Translations under genes and position numbers: made by a program
Assembly (NCBI GenBank): GCA_050084515.1
Contig: CM114273.1
Location: 12,400,001 to 12,464,000 of the forward strand
Source: Blasia pusilla
Taxonomy: Eukaryota > Marchantiophyta > Marchantiopsida > Blasiales
Length of the DNA stretch: 64,000 nt
Reading direction: 5' to 3'
Shown here: positions 24,839 through 35,694 of the stretch, piece by piece
How positions within the stretch are numbered: the first letter of the stretch is position 1
Layout of the letters: each line of letters starts with the position of its first letter
The notes under the pieces: model-generated
Told to the model about the DNA's origin: nothing
Databases searched by the model: none
The model's input: only the letters and a program-made list of their open reading frames with translations

Positions 24839-24868
24839 AACTCACGAAGACTATAGTCTTCGTGAGTT
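24839..24868. repeat. 30-bp perfect palindrome without spacer
   Basis: AACTCACGAAGACTA is followed immediately by its exact reverse complement. Perfect spacer-free palindromes of this length are unlikely by chance and tend to be lost during replication. Confidence 0.85.
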
Positions 24869-26173
24869 TCATAAGCTTGCTTCGTCTTACTCACTTTGTT
24901 TCAAGAATTAAGGCCAAACAAATACATTCTCATTTCCCTAAATGAGGAGAGCAATAATAAAAACCACATTTTCTTCACTATCTCTACTTCTAGTTGAAGG
25001 AGTTATCGCTTTGTTAAGGGTGGTAAGTAAAAAAGCAAGGATGAAGTTCCCTTACAATCCAAACTAGGAAAGGAAAAAGAGGCAATTGTACTTAGGTAGG
25101 TGCAATAGGCAAGGAACTCCAACAGGTCGATCTCCTCTACAACCAATCACTCTAGGAAATAATTATGGAAATTTCTATCACTCCTTCAAACTTGATGCTT
25201 ACTTATGATATATCATTGTGAGTTTCTTCTATATATATGCCATGCAAATGATTACTACATTCGACTTAACATCAACAATTGTCTTCATTGTGAATGTTGT
25301 ATTAAGTTCAATTTAGTAGACAAGTGGTTTATTTTGAATATGGTGCAAGGGTTGAATATGATTGCAGTTAATGATCGATAAATAGTAGGACGTCTTAAAA
25401 TGACTTGCACAGTTAAAATCTCAAATCATGCCTCCCCTAGAAAAGTATTCGATAAAATGAAGAAATTATATTTTGTGTCGAGCAAGTACTCTTTTTTAAG
25501 CTACCAAAATTATGACATAGGAAGACTTGATTCAACACCCAATATATCTCTTTTGGTAAGAGTTGTAGGAGGGTTACGTTGGGTCTCTTGTTATTATGCT
25601 TGCTATTATGGGTGGTAGACTTTAGGGTGGGAAATTTTATGCAAATACTTATCTATGTGCCTACCCAGATGTAGCTTAGGTTATTCTTATTGCAAGATGA
25701 GCTATGTTTGGATATTTGTAGTTTAATTATGTTTTTCTCTCAGGTCTGGTTCAATCACTTTTCATCACTATGTGATATTATGATACATGCTCAATAAATG
25801 CTCTCATATATGATAAAAGCCCTTATATAGACCCTTCGGATGAATTTAAGCTACCTAAAGATTCCACAAGGTCTTGAATCTTGACACCTTATAGAACTTC
25901 TAGATATTTCCACCTCATCTTTTTCTCCTCATGTCCATGTACGCATTGCTAGTCTATTTTTTTTGGTAACCAAACATAAGGAGACACATCATGGTTTCTA
26001 CTTCTTTTTATTATGTAGAGTGGATATGCATGTATATAGTGTGCACCTCTATCTCACTACAATAAATGCATATGTTTTCATAGTTGTCTTGCGGCTCGTT
26101 GCGACATTTTTAATGCAATGCAATACAATTGTCCTCGAAACAATTGTGGAGAGCCATAGAGTGTTGCTATCAA

Positions 26174-26263
26174 TAGCCACAAATTCATGTCTACGATAAT
26201 GTGCGTAAACATGAAATTTGTGGCTAGTGAGGATTTGGAACACAAATATATTCAAATCCTCAC
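26174..26263. repeat. Two adjacent hairpins
   Basis: Hairpin 1 has arms 26174-26195 and 26204-26226 (TAGCCACAAATT... against ...AATTTGTGGCTA, one bulge and one mismatch). Hairpin 2 follows directly with perfect 11-bp arms, GTGAGGATTTG at 26227-26237 and CAAATCCTCAC at 26253-26263. The pair could be the foot of a non-autonomous transposon. Confidence 0.7.
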
Positions 26264-27690
26264 ATAGAGACCCTTATCATAGATCTAAAACATATCTCAT
26301 TAAATAAATACATCCTACATCAATTTCATATATGGTTGTCACACTAGTTTCCTCTTGTGAGGGTTTTCTCCAAATTTTCTCCTATGGTTGATATATTGCT
26401 CACAAAATAAAACATTGCGTTGAAGAAAGAAAGAAAAAACAAATAAAAATTTTCCGCACTTCGACAAATAGAAGTTTGTCCATGAATTTTCCCCCACTAA
26501 TAGTTGAAAGGTCACTGAAAAAGCTCTTGGGCTTGAAATAATATCTTTGGGCTCACTTACCTTTGTTTATTTCTTTCTTTATTCCTAGATATCGTATTCA
26601 CATCGTGTTAAATAGAGATAGAATAAAAGTGAATGGAAGAACATACTAAAACTATAAGGAAGGGTTTTAGTATATGCATATCCGTGTGATGTAGCGATAA
26701 GATTTTTGCAAAATAATGGTGATAACTTAATTTTTTTCCTCTAAAAGGAAAGAAAACACATGACCACTATCAAATTTGGGTTTTTACGTGTTCTTCCACT
26801 TATATTATTACTCAAGGACACTTTTCCCTACGAGGCCCTATGTAACATTGGGCATCAAGAAAATATTTCCACACCATAGATGTCAAGAATTTTTTTTATG
26901 CGCATCATGAAAATTAACTCCATGTATTGCACAACCTCTAAAATGCGGTAGTTACTATAGAGTCCTTGCAACGGTTCATAATTTCATCCATGTAATTTTC
27001 AAATTCTTGCAAAAATTTTTGAAGAAAAATCCTCTTTTTCAGAATTCTTTCCTAAGTTACAAATTACCATCCAAAATTTCTAAAATCTTGTGGGCCCACT
27101 TGACAACATGGATTGTACTTTTCAACTTTAACTCTCTACTAGATATTGATTATATATAAAATATGAGGAGAGGGGGATTACCTTTTCAGCTAATCTTTCC
27201 AAAAAGAGAACCTAAAAAGTAACCTCTCTCTCAAACATACCTTCTTGGAAAGGTAGGTTTTTTTCTAAGGTTTTTTTGAAAAAAGAGAGATCATAATCTG
27301 TATTCATGTAATTTCTGAAAAAAATAGACATCTTCTAACATCCATACAATTTTCTTGTCCTGTTGTAATTTTAGAGTGGTTGGGAAATTATGTCTTCATT
27401 AGAATTAAGAATGAAAAAAGAAACCTAAAAACATTCAAGGACATTAAAAAAGTACGATACAAACGAAAAAGTTGTAGAAATATGACGAAATGAAAGGAAA
27501 TGCTATGTCTCGATTCCTTGGACATGTAATCCTTTTAACATGCATATATACGTTAAAAGGATTGAAACATTTTTTTCGGGAAGTTTGGAAAGTAATCTTA
27601 CGTCTTCTTACGAATTTATGACATATTGTGTATAAGAGCATATTTACTTGAGCTTTGATTCCAAATGAGGGAATGAGTCGTATCTATCAA

Positions 27691-28175
27691 ATTGAATTTT
27701 TGAACATATGCTTGCCTTCTAGACTACCTTCGTATAGTTTATGTTTCAAGATTGATGCATAAATCCTACTCTTACACAACATTAATGGGTCACATGAACA
27801 AGCAAACGAAACTAGATTGGTGATGTGTGAATTTATGCAACATTGCATAGATGCTGAAATCATCAGGAAAGAATATTAGAGATCAAGTTTTTATTCCACG
27901 TGTGACGTATCCCATTAATTGCATCTGACTCCGATTTTCCATTTGATTTATGTAGATTTCAATTCCTTATTTGGAAAGTTTTTGCTATGACTATGCATAA
28001 GTCTCAGGCTCAAACTTTGCAAAAGGTTTGAATTTTACCTGCTACTCCCGTATTTTCTCATGATCAATTATATATGACATTATTCAGAATAGGGAAAAAA
28101 AATTTCATTCACGTTACCATTGGAAATGATGAAGATATTGAAATAAGGAAGGTAACTATACCCCAAGTATAGTGT
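27691..28175 (+). mobile_element. Helitron-type helicase C-terminal relic
   Basis: A broken plus-strand frame follows the order of the C-terminal part of Helitron (PIF1-like) helicases: IEFLNICLPSRLPSYSL, then a metal-poor NGSHEQANETRLVMCEF segment in place of the usual xxLCNGTRL, then VFIPRVTYPINCI, then FPFDLCRFQFLIWKVFAMTM with HKSQAQTLQKV, then PVFSHDQLYMTLFRIG. These are the conserved stretches around helicase motifs V and VI. In-frame stops occur after FKIDA, after IIRKEY and after LQKV, so it is a pseudogene. I could not identify Helitron termini (5' TC or 3' hairpin with CTRR) or the Rep domain. Confidence 0.75.
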
Positions 28176-28640
28176 ATAAGAAAATACATAGATGAAATTT
28201 AATAAGAAAAGATTCAAACATATGATGCATTTAGAATTGAAGGAAAAAACCTCATTTGAGCACGATTTGTATATCCACAAAAGTTAGCAACTTACCAAAT
28301 CCTTAACCTCTCCCCTAATGGCAAACGCACTTTACTTATAATTTTTTTAAAACAATCAATTTAAAATAATAACCTTTTCTTTGAGACAGATAAGGGCGAA
28401 GAAACTAACTAATACATACTCGTAGAGGACACACGAATATTCTAAAAAAAATCGGTAGAACCTGTAATCATAAACACACCTTACAAATAATTTCTTTTCT
28501 TAAAAAAACGGAATTATGATAATAGCAGGGACACTCTTAATATTAAAATATTCATGAAGACTTATCACATGATTCACATCATCATTTATAAAAATAATAA
28601 TTAATTTTTCTGAGCCCATACGAGATTCACGACCAGCATC
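28176..28640. other. AT-rich stretch after the Helitron relic
   Basis: No gene could be supported. Composition changes sharply to GC-rich at about 28.62 kb. Confidence 0.4.
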
Positions 28641-28645
28641 TCCAG

Positions 28646-28830
28646 CTCACTTACGGCCCGAGGCCGACAACATCTTCGTTCAGTGGACGTCGGAAAGTAG
28701 CGCTCGGACTGCAGACGCCCGGTGCATTGCACTCGGCGAGGAATCCGCCAAGGAAATGGAGGCCTGTGATCAGGTCACTGACAGGAGACTCCCAAGAGAC
28801 TTTCTCGACTCTGCAGTATCTGTGGTGTAG
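28646..28830 (+). other. Exon-like open frame
   Basis: An acceptor-like CATCTCCAG is followed by an open frame through a TAG at 28828-28830. The translation is protein-like (for example SARTADARCIALGEESAKEM and DRRLPRDFLDSAVSVV), but I recognise no family. There is no early ATG, so it would be a terminal exon. The partner exon would have to come from the AT-rich DNA to the left, where I see none. Confidence 0.22.
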
Positions 28831-30928
28831 CTAGCGATGCAGTCTCTCTTTGATTGATTGTTGATAGAGTGAGTGAGTGATTGATTGACTAATTTGACTT
28901 GAAGGCCCGGAGACGGCGCTCCCTCGTCGGCGTGGGATGTTTGTCTGTCCAGATTCAAGGACGCCCGTCTCTCCTCGCCGGGGAAAAACAATTACAACTG
29001 CAGCAAATTCGCTACAGGGGCGTAGGATCTAGGTACGTCTGCTGCTGCACTGCAGGTGTTTTCCGAATCTTAGCCTCGATTCTTCCTCGTGGTGCTTGCC
29101 GTTGTGGTTCTTCTTTGTTTGTTTGTTTCTTTCCTCTCCGGTGAGGTGGCGGAGGTCGCTCCCGGCCGTGTTGTGTACCGAGTTGTCAAGAACCAATTAT
29201 AGGAAAGGGGCCGCCTGGCAAGGCGTGGCAGCGGAAGCGCAGCAGCGTTTTCGTTTGTCCTTGTTGCTGCGAGGACGACTTTCCACAAACTGCGTCATAA
29301 AGACTTGACTATTGCTCTGTGCGCGCTGCGCTCTTTTTTTTCTTCCCGCTTTTGGGAGGAATGCTAAATGCTTTTTCTGGCTCCGGTGGAAGAATCTACG
29401 CGCCTTCCGCGAGTCTTTTGAAGTCCAAATGAAAGATGCACTTCGATAAAAACGAGTGATGGAAAACCCATCGGAAGTACAAAAGAGGGGGACTCAAAGA
29501 GTCAAAACCTTTGAAGAGTGAATAGAGTATAATTATCTTTCGGCTGCGGAAGGAGTCTCTGCTACTCCCTATTGTTGTGGCTGTGGTGTCCGCCGTTTGA
29601 CTATTCGGCTCGTAATGCTAAAACAAGCGATGCTTCATATCTTGTACGGATTCTCACTACTTCTGTCATGAAGTCTTAATGAGGCTTCCCTTGATCAATG
29701 ATCTCGCTCTTCCTAGCCATCATCATCTTCCGCAAATATGTATATTCATGATTCAAGCCGACGCGTCGGATACTCATTTCTACGCTTGTAGTCAATACTA
29801 GTCATCATTCATTTCCCTCTTCCTCCTACTCTCAAGAGTAGTTACCTTCGGTCGATTAATTTTCTACGTCCGATCGATTTTTTTCTCTTCTGTGTTCCGC
29901 TTCGTTTCCAATTGTTTTCTACCTCTGATCGTTTTCAAAGACGGAATTACTCTTTATTTTTCTTGGGAACGAAATCTCGTCGGGAGGAAATATACTGATA
30001 TACATACGCATAGTACAAGGTATGGAATACAGGTAGGAGGCGATATTTTTCATCATCCTTTTGTGGATATCGTGGAAGAGACGAGGTCGACGAAGGAACG
30101 AGTCTCGTGGGTTGGAAAGTGTTGAATTGGCCTCTATTTGACGGGGATTTGCTTTGACGGGGGTTACGTGTTGACCTGGCCGGTTGAAATTTGGAATTCC
30201 CGTCTGTCGGTGAAAAAAGATTACAACTTAAGAGGTTCTTTGTTGTATCAAATAGCCGGCCGAATCGAGTAAACTTCGGAAATTACCGTCTGAGGTATAT
30301 ACCGGGGAAGTACCGTACTACCGGTGCCGGGGAAACACGAACCGGATCCTGCTTGGACGAATGGAAAACACCTTACACGGACGCGATGAGCCACGTTCCT
30401 CCGCCCACCAGTTCCTTCTGCAGTTCCATCATGAATCATGATGTGTGTCGTCCTTGACATTCCCACACAAATTGATCTGCGAATTGGGTTCTCTCTCATT
30501 ATGAGGATTAGGCTTGGCACCTACCATCGTTCAAACTGCCGTCACCTCCCCACCGGCATTCAGGATTAGGAGTAATAGGGACATAAACGGGATCCGAGGA
30601 ATCATTAATGTCCCTAACTACACTTATTGGACTAGATAAGCGAATTCTGGTAGGTGAGGACTCGCGACGACGACAGCAGCCATGTTAGGCTGTGGATCTT
30701 ATCTCGGTCTGACTTTCCGAGCCTCTTCTCATGATCTCATCACAGTTTTTCGTTTCTGCCGAGAGGAAATCCATCCTTCAATCAATCAGTCGACCTACCG
30801 CTCACCGGTTCCCCGAGAATTTTGCGAAGCCTCTCCGACACTGACGTATATCCGCAGAGGTACCATCCTTTGCCGTTAGGGGATTGGATTATAGTTAGCT
30901 TCGGGTATTTATGCACGTATGAGGGTTT
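28831..30928. other. GC-rich island
   Basis: GC- and CpG-rich DNA with several frames of 60-90 codons on both strands, none recognisable. It may contain an unrecognised transcription unit. The right border is marked by a (TA)n tract, after which AT-rich DNA resumes. Confidence 0.4.
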
Positions 30929-30951
30929 TATATATATATATATATATATAT
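30929..30951 (+). repeat. (TA)n microsatellite
   Basis: About 23 bp of alternating TA at the right border of the GC-rich island. Confidence 0.9.
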
Positions 30952-31734
30952 GTCGAATGTACGGGTTTAAGTTATTTTGCATGTAATAATTAATTTTCAA
31001 AATGATCAAATCCCGTTTTAAATGAATTCTAAATAAATGATCTTATGTGTTCAAAAGGGAGAGATCATTGGTTGAGGAAAAAAGAAGGAGCGATAATTCA
31101 AGAAATTAAGAAATCTATAAAGGTATGTAAAAAGAAAGGAAAACAAGTTAGCATAAAAATCAATTCAACGAATTTCACCATTAGAAATTTGAAAAGTTTT
31201 GACTAGAACACTAGTGGGTGGAAAGACGTGAAGGGACAACGAGATGAGTGACTCCCAACTACTTCCTTTTAACGTATCAATGCCAATCCTCGTGCACGTT
31301 GTAATGCCAACAAGATGCATTGCCGAAAATAAGTACTGAGAATGGAGAGAAAATAACTAGGAAAAAGAGGAGGTGATGATTTTGAGGGAGTGGTTAGTAC
31401 AAGTTTTTAGGAACATATCACAAGACATATGTAAGTGTCCAAATACTTCACTACAAAAGGCGTAAGTTCATCGGTTGAATGTCCGTCTTGCCATATAACG
31501 TAACTTTTTGATTCTTGCTACTACATCAACGTTGCGAATAGCTAATTTTATGTATGGCTCTTATGCTAGCAAGGATTTTGATTCATGATCACGGATCCAA
31601 GGAGGAAACCTTGGTGTGACCCATCAAAGTTAGAACCTAGACTATCTTGTTGTGAGACTAGGAATGACGATAGAATTGGCCATTGGACTACGTTAGCCGA
31701 GGCAAGCATCCACCTTTGAGACTAGCCCAATGTT

Positions 31735-32040
31735 GCATGTGGAAAAAGTCCGTGTCCGTGGACTTATGTCTGTTCTATGGAAGGACTTGTCCATAAGGGC
31801 CCCACCTTTCCCTTCTGTCTACTTCCTCTTACTTGCCTTCGTATTCCATACTCCCCCATTTCTTCTTCTCTCTATCTCCACTCCATCCTCCTTCATTGCT
31901 CCACTCATCCTTGCCTTGCCTTCATCATGGACTATAAATGTGGGTCCCACCTCTTACAACCCATGTTCATGGACATATCAAGACTTGTTCGTCCACGTCT
32001 GTTTTTGTGCAACCATGGACTAGCCTTAGGCGAGAAAGGC
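31735..32040 (+). repeat. Dispersed ~310-bp repeat family, copy B
   Basis: Matches 10378-10690 throughout, including TCCGTGGACTTATGTCT, TATGGAAGGACTTGTCCA, the pyrimidine-rich centre and the closing CATGGACATAT/ACTTGTTCGTCC block. The two frames of about 100 codons here are by-products of the repeat. Confidence 0.65.
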
Positions 32041-32446
32041 ATGGCTATTGGTGCAGATAAGGGCAATGCAAGAATGGTTGGAGACCCTTGAGCCAAGTTC
32101 CAAGTTAAGGGTGAGAAGGGAGAAATAAATCAATCGAGCCCTTCTATAATAAATTAACTGAAAGGTGGTAGAATTTCTTGTGTATTGAGTGGAAGCAGAT
32201 CCCAAGCACATCTCACTAGTTGTTGAAATAGAAGGCCCCCCTCTTCTACATGGGCCACATGATTTGTCAAGCTAAATGCATCTCCTTGGAGGAACCTTGA
32301 AGTCATAATTGGGAAAACCAAACCCCAACTCTAAAAAAAAAACGCTAGTGTGGATGCAATTTTGGAGGAAAACCCACTCCTCCAAAAGGAATAGGCAAGA
32401 TAGTTTGTCTTGAAACTAAGACATTGTTATATGGAATAAATGTATT

Positions 32447-32623
32447 TGGACAAAGAAGTTCACCGAAAGTGATAGAGATATGATAGAAGTGTTAAACGAG
32501 GTTGATCAACATAGAACTTTGAAGTGGCAGGACAAGTGCAAAGAATATATGAGGGATGTTGTAGAAAATACTCATATAACATATAGTGCGGTATTAACAA
32601 TGAAAGCATTGGGGCAAGATTAA
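32447..32623 (+). other. Short coding-like stretch, unrecognised
   Basis: An open frame of 58 codons ends in TAA and has protein-like composition in AT-rich DNA (WTKKFTESDRDMIEVLNEVD ... QDKCKEYMRDVVEN). It lacks an early ATG. Possibly a fragment of a transposon protein or lost gene; I cannot assign it. The flanks from 32.0 to 34.5 kb otherwise show nothing. Confidence 0.2.
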
Positions 32624-34523
32624 GAATTCATATTTTTTGTATAGATCCCACAATTCATGAAATAAGTCGATTAGTAGAAAGAAGAAATAAAAGATGCACG
32701 AAAGAAAATAAGATAAGGAATTATCTCATGATGTTAATATAGGATATAATCTATAAGTGGGATTAAAAATTGACTTCATAATTCTGGCTTCAATAGGTTG
32801 AGAAGGTGTGTTACAGCCAGAACAACGACAAAGAGTTGATGAAGTGCATGATCCGTGCAGATTTTAGAAGCTTATTGGAATCATTAATACACTTCCAAAT
32901 CATCCTCGAGAAGACCCATTTGAATAGACACCTCCTTGAAGATTGGATATAACACTCCCTTCACGGTTCTCAAATACTCATATGTAGTAGTACCTTGAAT
33001 ATGATGAAGTATCAACCAATGGCATTCTCCTTTACCTACACAGACATAAATGTAAATGTATAATACATGAAATACTATGGATAGTTTTGAAAATGCTTGA
33101 CAATGAATCTGAAGAGGGTTTAACATTGTGGCAATTGCAAATAGATATATCTGGATATGTTAGATATGAGTGAGCAATCGAATGACCAAAAATGTTTCTT
33201 TTATGAATTCTACAAATTTATTATTATTATTGCTCCTACGATAATAGGAAGGAAAATCCATATTTATATATTTTCGAGTTGACGAATCCAAACGATGAGC
33301 TGAAAACCATTATGTAAGATTAGTATCCTTATTTCTTTATAGAATCTGTGTTATAGTGTGACAGTCGTGATTATTGAAGAAAATTGTTTGTAACTTTGGT
33401 AGATGAACTATTTGGATATTCTGCATGTAAGCTGAAGAAACGTTGCCACCATACCTAAGAAGAAGAGATCTATCTATACACAATATATAATACTAATGAG
33501 GATAAAGATAGATTAAAATAGAATAGAGTATTTTAGAATATCTCGAAGTGTTAAGGTGAAAAAAAAGAAAAGAAACAAAGAATATTTACCTTGCATCAAG
33601 ATACTGTGGTTTCATCAATAATATCCATTATTGTGGATGTAGTTGCATCATTTGACACCTTAAATGAGATTTTATGTGATCCCTTACACACATATTTATG
33701 TAAGTATTTCACAAAAAAAAGGGTTGTTGTGATCCCCAAATGATTTGACAATCAAAGACAATACATAAAAAAGGATTATAAGGAATAACCCAACAATTAT
33801 CTAAAGTTTGATGGCGCTTCATTATCTGCACTCAATTATCTAATTTTTAACATAGGGAAGAGGAAAAGCATATTAAAATATTTTATGAGAGATATTTGCA
33901 AATCATGGCAAGGCAAAAAAATGTTAAAATTGGCCATAGATTGCATACCTTGATAATTTGAGTAGCCCTCCTTGCTCTCCCTAGTCATGGTTGCGAATGG
34001 CTTGGAATAGCCTTTAGTACACCATTTTGTTTCCTTGTCCATGCTGGAAGCATTTGACTCAAGTTTTCCACATTGATCATGAAACATGCAATAAGCTATA
34101 GTAGATTGAAGGCTTGGGTAAGTGTTTGCGTTAGGTATTAAAGTTGATATTGTATCATCATAATGAGATGTAGAGTGTGACTTATCCTTATGGTCTATAA
34201 TAATAAAAATGTGTACATGTGATAAGCCTTTTTTTGGAATTCAACTACATGGATAGATCTTACAACCCTACCCAAGGTATTCTTCTCAAGAATGAACCTT
34301 AATAACTCTCTTTTCTTTTTTCTCAAAAACTCTAACAACAAAATCTGGTCTATTAGTAGGTCGTTGACTTGGTAATATTTCTTATAAGATTATATGTCAT
34401 TATAAGAAAATAATTAGGTTTCCCAAGGTGTCTTGCAATGGCTATTCCATCTTGATATTGTTGATACATATGGCATGGACCCCACTACAAGAAGAAGGTA
34501 ATACGATGCGTCTCTCAAATGTC

Positions 34524-34626
34524 GTGCGCATACACATCGCTGTCACCAAACATACACACAAACATGCACAATCCCATGCTAACTCATGACATCCAAACAA
34601 TGAGACAAGAAGTATTAAAATATCTC
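34524..34626 (+). repeat. Direct repeat near the gypsy 3' side, copy 1
   Basis: GTGCGCATACACATCGCTG through GAGACAAGAAGTATTAAAATATCTC matches 35151-35270 closely; copy 2 has an extra 17-20 bp near its start. Both lie just beyond the PHD end of the minus-strand gypsy half, so they may be part of its untranslated or LTR sequence. Confidence 0.7.
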
Positions 34627-35150
34627 GAAAAAAGTAAGATCCAATCTCTCTCTACACCATCTCACACCATAGCTCTCAAAGGTGTGCACTCTCTCTCATG
34701 TCAAACCAAACCTACTCTCCTAATGAGAGGCTTGGGTTACACTCAAAAGGCAAGGGACCATAGCTGCGCCGCCTTATGCCAAGAGGTTTAACAAAGAAAG
34801 AATGAGCTCTCAAGCTCTCTCTCCTTGAGATATACCCCTCCCCTCTCCCAAGCTCTCTCCATGGTAACCTATTCTCCCAAATCACCTCCTTGGTTCTTGA
34901 CCTGATGTAGGAGGTCAAGGGCTACTTACCAAAAATAGAAAGTCGATCATATACTCAAAATGGTAATTACCTAAAATATTAAGTTCCTCAATATGGCTCC
35001 AAATGAGTCGAAACGAAAGGGAAACCTGCTCTCTCACGTTTCCTGGGGCCTCAACAGGTCATCCTCGACCTACTGAGCATGTCCTCCACTACTCACGAAG
35101 GCGCTCTACTAGATTTCAATTTTTCTATCCTAAAATACGTGACAATTGTT

Positions 35151-35270
35151 GTGCGCATACACATCGCTACACAACATACATTGCTGTCACCGAACATACA
35201 CACAAACACGCACGATCCCATGCTAACTCATGGCATCCAAAAAATGAGACAAGAAGTACTAAAATATCTC
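35151..35270 (+). repeat. Direct repeat near the gypsy 3' side, copy 2
   Basis: Copy of 34524-34626, starting 627 bp away. It contains an internal near-duplication (ACATCGCT and ACATTGCT). Confidence 0.7.
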
Positions 35271-35460
35271 CAATCACCCCCATAGATGGTGGTTAGGTCC
35301 CTCTAACTCCAGATAGCCATCTATCCCTACCTACCATGACATACATCTCTAGGATGCTAAGAGCAGAAAGGCCGAGTGCTCATGTGGCCCTATCGTTAGT
35401 CACCTTCATGTCATCCATGTCACAGAAAAAGTAGGAATCGAAACCTACCTAATATCTCCT

Positions 35461-35685
35461 CTATGTACATCTAGGACATATCCATCGTCCCTGAGGAACC
35501 CTAGTGAGAGGTGGCGTCAGACATGCCATATGCCAACCTCTCGAACATCCATCACAGACTAGCATCGTGGCCGCACCACCAACAGAACCACACAATATAC
35601 AACGCAAGCGTGCAGGAACTACAACTGAGCTTGGATCTACTGTACCATCAATGTTAGGAAAGTGAGATGGCGCACAATTACGCAC
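35461..35685 (-). pseudogene. gypsy polyprotein C-terminus: complete PHD finger
   Basis: This frame follows the integrase tail (RNCAPSHFPNIDG) and encodes a full C4HC3 PHD finger: C-x2-C, x11, C-x2-C, x4, H-x2-C, x14, C-x2-C, from the codon at 35601 to 35467. It has the usual Met before the third Cys, a GWH core and a Trp two residues before the seventh Cys. PHD fingers read histone H3 tails, methylated or unmodified. In plant chromoviruses a chromodomain often occupies this place after integrase, so a PHD finger here would be an alternative chromatin-targeting module; that role is inference. The domain itself is unbroken, although the polyprotein around it is dead: an in-frame stop separates it from integrase. 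Confidence 0.8.
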
Positions 35686-35694
35686 TTGGTCCTT

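Larger units (their letters stand above)
22201..27690. other. AT-rich gene-poor tract
   Basis: No credible gene is seen. A 108-codon frame at 24337-24663 starts at TTG and shows no known motif. The tract contains the second copy of the 3030 repeat (23911-24015), a hairpin with 11-bp arms at 24288-24317, a perfect palindrome at 24839-24868, paired hairpins at 26174-26263, and a hairpin with 12-bp arms at 27528-27563. Confidence 0.45.

Noticed and set aside
31730-32091. Two frames of about 100 codons
   Set aside because: They fall inside a dispersed non-coding repeat also present at 10.4 kb; the frames are not conserved between copies.
26054-34510. CACTACAA motifs (26054, 31451, 34484) as CACTA-transposon ends
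   Set aside because: The motif is suggestive, but no matching inverted end (TTGTAGTG) at a sensible distance, no target duplication and no transposase were found.
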